Shown here piece after piece: positions 1-6,608 of a stretch of DNA of 64,000 nucleotides. The notes beneath the pieces were generated by a model. The model was not told where the DNA came from, made no database searches, and saw nothing but the letters and a program-made list of their open reading frames with translations. A program made the position numbers and the translations under genes. The stretch comes from Tsuneonella amylolytica (GTDB lineage: Bacteria > Pseudomonadota > Alphaproteobacteria > Sphingomonadales > Sphingomonadaceae): NCBI RefSeq assembly GCF_003626915.1, contig NZ_CP032570.1, positions 1,860,001 through 1,924,000 of the forward strand, in the 5' to 3' direction. Position 1 is the first letter of the stretch, and each line of letters begins with the position of its first letter.

Positions 1-14
1 CGCGGAGCGGTACG

Positions 15-1181
15 ATGAGGGCCTTGCGGCGCGCGAATAACATTGCCGACTTGCGCGCGCTGGCCCGCCGAAGACTGCCGCGTCCGATATTCGACTATAT
101 TGACGGCGGTGCCGACGACGAGGTGACGCTCAGGCGTAACGCAGCGGCATTCGCGCAGTACGAGCTGGTGCCGGACGTGTTGAACGACGTGTCGCGGATC
201 AGGACCGGGACGACGTTGTTCGGCGAGCGGATCGCATGGCCGTTGATGCTTGCGCCGACGGGGTTGACCCGCATGTTCCACGGCCACGCCGAGCTGGCAG
301 TGGCGCGCGCGGCGGCCAGGCATGACCTGCTCTACAGTCTGTCCACCCTGGGAACGACGCGGCTCGAAGCACTGGCGGAGACGTTTGGCGGTCCCAAGGT
401 GTTCCAGATCTACATCTTCAAGGATCGTGGGCTCACGACCGAGTTCGTGGCGCGATGTAAGGAAGCGGGGTTCCATGGGCTCGCGCTGACCGTCGACACT
501 CCGGTAGCAGGTAACCGCGAACGCGACCGGGTTAACGGCCTTTCGCTTCCGCCCCGCCTGACGCTGAAATCGATGCTGAGCTTCGCGCTTCACCCCCGAT
601 GGTCATTGCCTGCGCTCACCGGATCTCGGTTCGACCTCGCGAACGTCAGTCACAAGGTCGATGCGCTCGCGGCCGGGCCGATGAGCCTGTTCGACTATAT
701 CGGCGGTCAATTCGACCGCGCTGTAACTTGGCGCGACGTGGAATGGCTTGCTGCCGAGTGGGGCGGCCCGCTTGCAATCAAAGGCGTCATGACGCCCGAA
801 GATGCCAAACGGGCGATCGGTTCGGGCGCTACCGGCGTGATGATTTCCAACCATGGCGGCCGCCAGCTCGACGGAGCTCCTGCTCCGATCGATCAAATCG
901 GACTAGTTCGTGATGCAATCGGCGAAGGCCCCGATGTGATTTGTGATGGCGGTGTGCGGCGCGGCTCCGACGTGGTGAAGGCGCTGGCGCTTGGCGCGAC
1001 CGCTTGCTCGATCGGTCGTCCTTACCTTTACGGGTTGGCGGCCGCCGGCGAAGCAGGCGTGAACCGTGCGCTGTCCCTCCTCTTTGAAGAGTTCGAGCGA
1101 ACCCTGATCCTTGCCGGCGTCAATGACATTACACAGCTCGGTTGCAGACATATTAGACGATTGAACGAGCTTTGGTGCTGA
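15..1181 (+). CDS. FMN-dependent alpha-hydroxy acid dehydrogenase (LldD/glycolate oxidase family)
   Basis: 388 residues, full length for the FMN-dependent alpha-hydroxy acid dehydrogenase family, which oxidises L-lactate, glycolate, mandelate or similar 2-hydroxy acids to 2-oxo acids. The active-site signature SNHGGRQLDG is present with the catalytic base His280 and substrate-binding Arg283; the FMN phosphate-binding DGGVRRG follows near residue 312. The N-terminal IFDYIDGGADDE segment is also typical. A GGAG sits just upstream of the ATG. Family membership is clear; the substrate is not determined by the sequence. It reads as a chromosomal-type metabolic gene next to the mobile region, with no partner gene visible. 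Confidence 0.9.
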   Translation: MRALRRANNIADLRALARRRLPRPIFDYIDGGADDEVTLRRNAAAFAQYELVPDVLNDVSRIRTGTTLFGERIAWPLMLAPTGLTRMFHGHAELAVARAAARHDLLYSLSTLGTTRLEALAETFGGPKVFQIYIFKDRGLTTEFVARCKEAGFHGLALTVDTPVAGNRERDRVNGLSLPPRLTLKSMLSFALHPRWSLPALTGSRFDLANVSHKVDALAAGPMSLFDYIGGQFDRAVTWRDVEWLAAEWGGPLAIKGVMTPEDAKRAIGSGATGVMISNHGGRQLDGAPAPIDQIGLVRDAIGEGPDVICDGGVRRGSDVVKALALGATACSIGRPYLYGLAAAGEAGVNRALSLLFEEFERTLILAGVNDITQLGCRHIRRLNELWC

Positions 1182-1383
1182 TTTGACGCACTTAGAGCAC
1201 CCCGCAACTTACCGTGTAAGCGTATAACCCTTTGAATGTTAGCGATGAGGTAAATACCGAAGGTTATCTTCGTTCAGTTAGCCGTCTCAAAGCGTTCGAT
1301 CCGCTTCCGCCCCAGTAAGCGACGATCAATCCCGTCGCGAACCAACGCCGCTGTCCCCTGTGAAATAGAGCTATGTCTTCGTT

Positions 1384-1656
1384 ATGGACCTCGATGACCT
1401 GCTTCGACGCTACTTTTCATCCACCGATCTATCGGAGGTCAGTCCCGACGTGCTGGCCTCGGGTTTGGAGCGCTGTCAGGTAGATCTCGGCCTCGAAAAG
1501 GACCGCGGCAAGCGCTTTGCCCTGTGGGCGCTGCTTTACATGCTTGGCTCTGCGCCTGACCTTGAGGCGGCGCTCAAAGATGCTGACGATCGGGAGGCGG
1601 CCCGCAATTTCATGGACCTGCTGGCGGCTAGCGAGGGTGAGGGGCAGGGCGGATAG
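1384..1656 (+). CDS. Small hypothetical protein, 90 aa
   Basis: ATG start 203 nt after the preceding gene. The product is acidic and predicted largely helical (leucine-rich ALWALLYMLG segment, then charged helix), with no signal peptide or known motif. It has the composition of a real gene (balanced GC3-biased codons) and is followed by ssb 270 nt downstream on the same strand. I do not recognise the family. It could be a helical bundle protein or small regulator; function unknown. Confidence 0.55.
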   Translation: MDLDDLLRRYFSSTDLSEVSPDVLASGLERCQVDLGLEKDRGKRFALWALLYMLGSAPDLEAALKDADDREAARNFMDLLAASEGEGQGG

Positions 1657-1883
1657 GAGAGCGGCGCCGCGTGCGCCTTCGCCAGGCCACCCGAACCCAA
1701 TCCGGCTTTTTCGCGAACAGTCCTGAATCAGGTCAGCTGAGGCCGGCAACGCCTTTGCTTCGGGCCGTGTTGGCAGCTGCGCTGCCTGCCCGCACCACCC
1801 CTTGCAAACGGCGTTTCCCTTGGGCGCGGGCGCGCCCTGCGGTGCAGTCCTCCCATGCCCTGCTTCTTTCAGCTGTTCGCAAG

Positions 1884-1900
1884 CCGGAAATGGTTTCCGG
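1884..1900. promoter_or_regulatory. Inverted repeat upstream of ssb
   Basis: Perfect 7-bp arms CCGGAAA and TTTCCGG with a 3-nt centre, ending 25 nt before the ssb ATG. It could be an operator or a leader hairpin controlling ssb; there is no T-run, so it is not an intrinsic terminator. The role is inferred from position only. Confidence 0.4.
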
Positions 1901-1925
1901 TTTGGCACACCGAAGGACCAGTCAC

Positions 1926-2324
1926 ATGACCAATCTCGTAATCCTGACCGGCCGTCTCGCCCGCGATCCCGAATCCCGCGAGACCAAGGGCGGAACCTCC
2001 GTCACCGGCATCACCGTCGTCACCGACCGACCGCTGCGCGACAAGGACGGCAAGACCTACAAGGATGAAAACGGCTACACCGCCAAGGACAGCGAATTCC
2101 ACCGGGTGACCTGCTTCAACGGCCTCTCCAAGACCGTCGGGCAGTTCTGCACCAAGGGCCAGCTCGTCTCGGTCCAGGGCCGGCTTCACTACACCCAGTG
2201 GGAAGACCAGGATGGCGTCAAGCGCTACGGCTGCGAGATCCTCGCCGACAAGGTCGACTTCCTCTCGCGCGGCAACGCCAGGGATGGCGACGGAGACAAC
2301 CGCGACGCGCCCGAGATCGACTGA
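1926..2324 (+). CDS. ssb: Single-stranded DNA-binding protein
   Basis: 132-residue OB-fold protein beginning MTNLVILTGRLARDPE, the standard SSB opening, followed by a FHRVTCFNGLSKTVGQF segment and the GQLVSVQGRLHYTQWEDQDG strand pair. SSB coats single-stranded DNA in replication and repair and, when plasmid encoded, the strand entering a recipient. The frame stays open upstream to 1671, but the ATG at 1926 gives the family's N-terminus. The C-terminus lacks the classical DDDIPF tip and ends in an acidic tail (DGDGDNRDAPEID), as in several plasmid-borne SSBs. It lies near the transfer genes, consistent with a role in conjugation. Confidence 0.9.
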   Translation: MTNLVILTGRLARDPESRETKGGTSVTGITVVTDRPLRDKDGKTYKDENGYTAKDSEFHRVTCFNGLSKTVGQFCTKGQLVSVQGRLHYTQWEDQDGVKRYGCEILADKVDFLSRGNARDGDGDNRDAPEID

Positions 2325-2346
2325 CGTCATCGATTAACCGGCGACC

Positions 2347-2386
2347 GAGAAGGGGCTCTGCCGCAAGCGCGGCAGGGCTCCTTCTC
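2347..2386. terminator. Bidirectional hairpin terminator between convergent genes
   Basis: Long interrupted stem: outer arms GAGAAGG and CCTTCTC (2347-2353 and 2380-2386), inner arms CTGCCGC and GCGGCAG (2358-2364 and 2369-2375), loop aagc. It sits between ssb (plus) and the convergent 2394-2660 gene (minus). The U-tract is weak on both sides, so its efficiency is uncertain. Confidence 0.65.
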
Positions 2387-2393
2387 GTGTTGT

Positions 2394-2660
2394 TCAGGAA
2401 GCAGCGGGCGTACCGTTGCGACCGGATGCAGCCGGTTCGCTTCTCAGCCGCCGGAGCGCTTCGGCTTCACCGAGCTTGCCGAGCATCTCGCTGGCCTGTT
2501 TGAGGCCCTTCCTCGAGAACGCCTCGATACCTGATCCGAGGATCAGTTGCCCCAGCTCTAGAGCGGCTTTCTCTTCCAGTTCGCGTTGCCGCTCGTCGAG
2601 AGCTTGCCGGTCGGCTTCGAGCTTCCTGAGCGCATCGACCGCGCTTCGCTTCGTGGGCAT
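2394..2660 (-). CDS. Small coiled-coil protein, TraC/MobC-like accessory candidate, 88 aa
   Basis: Begins MPTKRSAVDALRKLEADRQ and continues as an uninterrupted charged heptad helix (EERQRELEEKAA-like) before a GQLILGSGIEAFSRKGL segment and a second short helix. The helix followed by a small Gly-containing hinge resembles small relaxosome or TraC-type accessory proteins of alphaproteobacterial plasmids, but I cannot confirm homology. Its promoter region carries the same 14-mer (CGGGGTGTAGGAAA, read on the plus strand) as the region upstream of traA, which suggests it belongs to the transfer regulon. Confidence 0.6.
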   Translation of the reverse strand: MPTKRSAVDALRKLEADRQALDERQRELEEKAALELGQLILGSGIEAFSRKGLKQASEMLGKLGEAEALRRLRSEPAASGRNGTPAAS

Positions 2661-2721
2661 TCGTGGGGTCCTTTCCTCGTCCCCTCTTTGATGCCTCCAC
2701 CATTCAGTCTGCCGGGCTCAT

Positions 2722-2735
2722 CGGGGTGTAGGAAA
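2722..2735 (-). promoter_or_regulatory. Shared transfer-regulon motif (TTTCCTACA type)
   Basis: On the minus strand this reads TTTCCTACACCCCG, about 62-75 nt upstream of the start at 2660. The identical 14-mer occurs at 41615-41628 upstream of traA, and its core TTTCCTACA also occurs upstream of the genes at 3912 and 41910. The constant distance to start codons suggests a promoter element or operator. Confidence 0.55.
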
Positions 2736-2971
2736 GAGTTTTTTTGCGCTTCTCATCGGCCCTCCCTTCATTCGAGAGGTGGGGAATGGTCCTGGCTCAC
2801 GGATCGTCCATGGTGATGGACTTGCGGCTCCCGCGTCAAGGACGGCGGGGCCCCACCATTTTGCCTCCCCTTCGCTTCGCTTCGGTCCGACAAAATCGTT
2901 GCCCCCACCGCCGCTGACGCGGTCGCCCGGAGGGCGATCCTGGACCCGGGATCCGCAAGACCATCGGCCGA

Positions 2972-3004
2972 CCTCCTGTCGTCTCAAGGACAGACAACAG
3001 GAGG
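2972..3004 (+). promoter_or_regulatory. Hairpin that would sequester the ribosome binding site of the 3010 gene
   Basis: CCTCCTGT (2972-2979) is perfectly complementary to ACAGGAGG (2997-3004). The second arm contains the strong AGGAGG Shine-Dalgarno just upstream of the ATG at 3010. Pairing across the 17-nt loop would hide the ribosome binding site. The complementarity is seen directly; translational control is inferred. Confidence 0.55.
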
Positions 3005-3009
3005 ATATC

Positions 3010-3231
3010 ATGGCTTCACTTGCTCCAATCGCGTCGAACGCGGATAGCTACTTCGAAGCACTGGCGGTTGCCGAACGGCGCGCGCTGCACAGCTACTTCG
3101 ATCAGCATATCGTCGAGGACGAGACCCTAGGCTACTTCGCGCTCGACGAGGGCGACTACAACGCCCTGCCGGCGCATCTGACAAACCGGGTGGTCCACAC
3201 CGTGCGCGGGGGAATGCTCGACGAGTTCTGA
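3010..3231 (+). CDS. Small hypothetical protein, 73 aa
   Basis: Starts at ATG 3010, 5 nt after a strong AGGAGG. The product (MASLAPIASNADSYFEALA...) is acidic in its second half with an IVEDETLGYFALDEGDYNALP segment and no membrane or signal sequence. I do not recognise a family. A rho-independent terminator follows 11 nt after the stop, so it is a complete monocistronic unit. Its leader can fold to mask the ribosome binding site, pointing to regulated translation. Confidence 0.6.
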   Translation: MASLAPIASNADSYFEALAVAERRALHSYFDQHIVEDETLGYFALDEGDYNALPAHLTNRVVHTVRGGMLDEF

Positions 3232-3242
3232 GGATGAAGAGA

Positions 3243-3277
3243 GGGCGGGAACCGGCGACGGTTCTTCGCCCTTTTTT
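3243..3277 (+). terminator. Rho-independent terminator
   Basis: Stem arms GGGCG (3243-3247) and CGCCC (3267-3271), continued by AACCG (3250-3254) and CGGTT (3259-3263), followed directly by six T residues (3272-3277). It terminates the 3010-3231 gene. Confidence 0.85.
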
Positions 3278-3653
3278 CATGCTCGCCGGACGATGGTTCG
3301 GGGATGCGGAGCGGGGCTGTGGACGCGCTCTGTCCCGCGCATCTGGCAATGCGCTCCTGAGGGCGCGATCTTCTTGTTCTGGGCCCCGCGCGCACTTGCG
3401 AACCGGCGGCGGGTCGGACCAGCGCGCGCGGGCCGAAACGACAGACCCCGTTCCGGCCGCTTCGCACATGATCCTTTGCCGCCGCCTCTTTCGCAGGTGC
3501 GATCTCTTGTCGGGCCGGGGCCGAACTCATTTCCTGCTGCCTGAAATCTCGCCGACGAGGGATTGCTCACGCTCCTTAGGCGAAAGGCGGCAAATGCCCT
3601 CAAAAACACAGCGTCTTCGGCAACTGGCACTGGCCGCGCAATGGGGAACAGTG

Positions 3654-3703
3654 GGCACACCGTACGCAGCGGTGCTGCCGGATGTTTCATTGTCTCTTCA
3701 ATG
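3654..3703 (+). other. oriT: Candidate origin of transfer (oriT) core
   Basis: An imperfect inverted repeat GGCACACCG (3654-3662) and CGGTGCTGCC (3670-3679) is followed 9 nt later by ATTGTCT (3689-3695), the heptamer found 5' of the nick in the R388 (TrwC, MobF) nic site. That heptamer lies in a second small hairpin, CATTG/CAATG (3688-3692 and 3699-3703). Hairpin-then-nic is the layout MobF relaxases recognise, and the downstream relaxase is TrwC-sized. Caveat: nicking this strand here would send the tra genes in first, which is unusual. No biochemical support. Confidence 0.4.
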
Positions 3704-3821
3704 GGATAAATCCTGATTTCGCGAGATGCAGCAACTGATTTGCCGGTGATGCATGAAGCGGATTCGCAAATTGCGGGTAAATCACTTTGTCATAAAGCCT
3801 TGAACAGATGGGCGAACTTTC

Positions 3822-3834
3822 CGTTTTCCTACAG
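3822..3834 (+). promoter_or_regulatory. Shared transfer-regulon motif upstream of the relaxosome operon
   Basis: CGTTTTCCTACAG, identical over 13 bases to 41842-41854 upstream of the regulator at 41910. It ends 77 nt before the GTG at 3912. Likely a promoter core or a binding site for a transfer regulator; the exact role is inferred. Confidence 0.55.
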
Positions 3835-3911
3835 GCTGCCCGTGATTTAGTCTGATCCTCGCCTTCCGCAGGGTGGACCAGGTTCCTTATCGTTCAAGGA
3901 GCTTGGAAAAA

Positions 3912-4241
3912 GTGCAACGTCATCAAAGTCTGCAAAGCTATGTTCCGCCACTGATCGCGGACTGGATTAGGGACCAGGCGCGCCTCAGGCAGGTCAGCGT
4001 CAGCATCGTCGTGCGCGACCTGCTGGTCGCAGCCTGGACCCGTGACAACGATGCGCTTCTGCGCCCCACCGGGGCCGATCCGGAGCGCCAGAGGGTGTTC
4101 GCCACAGTCGCGCTCGACGCGCTGCTGACCCACCATTCCGACGAGTCTCTGAGGGAGCGCACTCTCGCCGCCTATCACCGTCGCCTCGAGCGCCTCGGTC
4201 TCATTCCGGCTTCCGGCAAGGGAGGCGAGCATGAAGCATAA
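3912..4241 (+). CDS. Ribbon-helix-helix-like relaxosome accessory candidate, 109 aa
   Basis: The GTG at 3912 is preceded by AAGGAG (3896-3901), a better initiation site than the in-frame GTG at 3873. The product begins VQRHQSLQSYVPPLIADWIRD and has a strand-helix-helix pattern (SVSIVVRDLLVAAW) suggestive of ribbon-helix-helix DNA-binding proteins. Its place between a probable oriT and traD matches TraM/MobC-type accessory proteins that bind oriT and recruit the coupling protein. It overlaps traD by 11 nt. Homology is not established; the role comes mainly from context. Confidence 0.6.
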   Translation: MQRHQSLQSYVPPLIADWIRDQARLRQVSVSIVVRDLLVAAWTRDNDALLRPTGADPERQRVFATVALDALLTHHSDESLRERTLAAYHRRLERLGLIPASGKGGEHEA

Positions 4242-6564
4242 TCTCGTCAACTTCACCCGCGGCAGCCAGCTGCTGGGCCACTTCGGCTTCATGTTTGCGG
4301 CGGGCCTCAAGGGACCGCTGCTTGTCACCGTGCTCGTCATTCTCGGCCTTGGCTGGTGGGAGGTCCAATCCTCGCTCAGCGAGCAAGAGGCCTATCTCCT
4401 GTGGATGCATCTCTACGCCTCCGCCTACGGTTTCATGGAGTTCGATCCCGCCAAGCTCGTGCACCTCAAACTGGGCAACGGCGAGACCGCCGCCTTTCCC
4501 ATGTCGGTCGTCACCCAGTACCCGCCGATGCGCGCCGCGGTCGCCGCATTCGGGGAGGCCCTGCAAAGTACGTTCTTGGTTGCAAGCCTGGTCCTCGTCC
4601 CGCTGTTCATCGCCTTCTGGTGGATTGCCGAACGCTTCGGCGAGCGCTCGAAACAGAAGAAGCATGTGCGCGGCTCTTCGCTCGCAACGCTGCCCGAACT
4701 GGAGCGCGACATCGCCCGCCACAACGCCCGCGAGCGGGCGCGCGAATATGGCAGCGAAATGGGTTGGTCATGGCGTCTGGCCGGTCGCGCATCATTGCGC
4801 GAAGCGGGACTCTATACCCCCGCGCATCTCGCCGGCGTGAGCTGGCCGTGGCGACGCGAGCAGAGCCACGCGATGCTGGTCGGGACCACCGGAACCGGCA
4901 AGACCGTGGCGCTCACCGATCTCGTTGACGAAATCCGCGAGCGGGGCGAGCGCGCGGTGATATTCGACCTCACCGGGGCCTTTATCGAGACCTTTTACGA
5001 GGCGGATCGCGACGTCATTCTCAACCCACTCGACGCCCGCTGCCCGGCGTGGAGCGTGTTCAACGACTGCACGTCGCGCGCCGAATTCCATTCCGCCGCG
5101 GAATCGCTCGTGCCCCACGACGGGGGCGGCTCGGAACAGTTCTGGGTGCTTGCCGCGCGCACCATGTTCGTCGAGACCTGCATCAAACTCGCCGCGGAAG
5201 GACGGGGCAGCAACCAGGCGCTCGCCGACGAGTTGATGAACGCCGACCTGTCCGATCTGCACAAGCTGCTCGAGGACACGATGGCGGGACCGATCACTAC
5301 GCCGAGCGCAGCCAAGATGGCGGAATCGGTGCGGGCGGTGTTCAACGTCAACGCCAAGGCGATGCAAATGTTGCCCTCGGACGGAGAGCCGTTTTCGATC
5401 CGCAAGTGGGTCAGGGGGACATGCGGACCGGGCTCGCTGCTGTTCCTTTCGGCGCGCTATGTCGACATGAGCGTGCTCTCGCAGTTGCTCACGCTGTGGC
5501 TCGATACCGCGATCAACACGTTGATGACCGGGCGGCGCACGCGCGACCTCAAACTGTGGTTCCTGATCGACGAATTGGGGGCTCTGCACCGCCTGCCGTC
5601 GCTCGAAAAGGGCCTCCAGACCGCGCGCAACTTCGGCGGCGCAATCGTCACCGGCGTGCATGCCTTCGCCAAGCTCAAGGAGGTCTACGGCGAGAACATG
5701 GCGATGACCCTGTCCTCGCTCGCCAGAACCAAGCTGATTCTTGCCACGGCAGACCGTGAAACCGCGACCTGGTGCTCCGATGTCGTTGGGCACCGCGAGG
5801 TCCGCGAAATGGAAGAAGGCTACAGCTATGGCTATAACAACGCCCGCGACGCGGTCAGCCTGACACCCCGCCGACAGGTCGTTCCGCTGCTCCTTCCCGA
5901 CGAGTTCATGGAGCTTGCCAGCCTGTCGGGCTTCATCAAGTTTCCGGATGGATTCCCGGCAGCGCCGGTCACGCTGATCCCGCGCGATTGGCCCCGTTTT
6001 GCCGAAGGGTTCATCGCGCGTGAGATGCCATCGCGAACCGGCGCAGCCCACCGCAGCGACAGCGATCGTTCTGATACTCGGGGCAATGCGGAGCATCGCG
6101 CAGGGAGCGACGACGAGGGCGGCGAACCGCGCCGTCTGGCGCGCAAGGATCGCCCATCAGTTGAACCGCAGAAGGCACCGTCGCGGAGCAATCGCGCGGC
6201 GCAGTCGGACACTCCGAAATCGGGAAGAAGCGGCAAGCAAGCCTCGGCCAAGGCGTCCTTGCCCTCCGATCCGGCAATTGACGTGCGGCTTGCATCAAGG
6301 TCTAGCTCCAGGCCGGAAACCGGTGCTCACGCGCAATCCGAATTGCCGCTGGGCGAAGCCAGGGAGAGCCCAAGAGAACCCGCCGGCCTGACGGACAAGC
6401 CGTCGCGCCCGGATGTCCCTGATCCGCAAACCTCACAGGATGCGGCACGCGATCGTAACTGCGCCGACCACCGGCAACAGGAGGATCAGCAGCGCGCGCT
6501 GCTCGGAGGCGCCGCGCGCGAACAGCAGGACCGCGACCTGGGCGATATCGGGCCCGATATCTGA
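4231..6564 (+). CDS. traD: Type IV coupling protein TraD
   Basis: 777 residues. Two N-terminal membrane segments (about 25-45 and 110-135) are followed by a FtsK/VirD4-type ATPase with Walker A GTTGTGKT at 218-225 and a Walker B-like LWFLIDELG near 430. After about residue 600 the chain becomes a hydrophilic Ser/Arg/Asp-rich tail, as in F-type TraD. The coupling protein brings the relaxase-DNA complex to the secretion channel in the inner membrane and powers transfer. It is preceded by the accessory gene and followed 44 nt later by the relaxase gene, forming a relaxosome operon. Confidence 0.92.
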   Translation: MKHNLVNFTRGSQLLGHFGFMFAAGLKGPLLVTVLVILGLGWWEVQSSLSEQEAYLLWMHLYASAYGFMEFDPAKLVHLKLGNGETAAFPMSVVTQYPPMRAAVAAFGEALQSTFLVASLVLVPLFIAFWWIAERFGERSKQKKHVRGSSLATLPELERDIARHNARERAREYGSEMGWSWRLAGRASLREAGLYTPAHLAGVSWPWRREQSHAMLVGTTGTGKTVALTDLVDEIRERGERAVIFDLTGAFIETFYEADRDVILNPLDARCPAWSVFNDCTSRAEFHSAAESLVPHDGGGSEQFWVLAARTMFVETCIKLAAEGRGSNQALADELMNADLSDLHKLLEDTMAGPITTPSAAKMAESVRAVFNVNAKAMQMLPSDGEPFSIRKWVRGTCGPGSLLFLSARYVDMSVLSQLLTLWLDTAINTLMTGRRTRDLKLWFLIDELGALHRLPSLEKGLQTARNFGGAIVTGVHAFAKLKEVYGENMAMTLSSLARTKLILATADRETATWCSDVVGHREVREMEEGYSYGYNNARDAVSLTPRRQVVPLLLPDEFMELASLSGFIKFPDGFPAAPVTLIPRDWPRFAEGFIAREMPSRTGAAHRSDSDRSDTRGNAEHRAGSDDEGGEPRRLARKDRPSVEPQKAPSRSNRAAQSDTPKSGRSGKQASAKASLPSDPAIDVRLASRSSSRPETGAHAQSELPLGEARESPREPAGLTDKPSRPDVPDPQTSQDAARDRNCADHRQQEDQQRALLGGAAREQQDRDLGDIGPDI

Positions 6565-6608
6565 TCGCCTGGCGGGAGGCTTGAGGGGCCAAACGGGATC
6601 CGCCGCCA

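Larger units (their letters stand above)
2661..3009. other. Intergenic region with several small hairpins
   Basis: 349 nt without a credible gene between divergent small genes. It holds the shared TTTCCTACA element (2722-2735), a GTCCAT/ATGGAC hairpin (2806-2821), a TCGCCC/GGGCGA hairpin (2923-2937) and the Shine-Dalgarno-pairing repeat at 2972-3004. Open frames here have no coding character. Confidence 0.6.
3278..3911. other. Long non-coding region upstream of the relaxosome operon
   Basis: About 630 nt in which the open frames look like shadows of GC-rich DNA. The first half is GC-rich; from about 3680 the sequence becomes clearly more AT-rich up to about 3850. It holds the oriT-like hairpin and nic-like sequence (3654-3703), the TTTTCCTACAG motif (3822-3834) and the AAGGAG used by the gene at 3912. 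Position next to RHH protein, TraD and relaxase fits an origin of transfer region. Confidence 0.55.

Noticed and set aside
1671-1925. N-terminal extension of the ssb frame
   Set aside because: The SSB family begins at the ATG 1926; the extension has non-coding composition.
3234-3716. 160-residue plus frame after the 3010 gene
   Set aside because: It spans a rho-independent terminator and an Arg-rich shadow composition; no motif.
3802-3817. GAAC-N8-GAAC near the motif at 3822, looking like a LexA box
   Set aside because: The spacing is 8 rather than 7, so it does not match the consensus.
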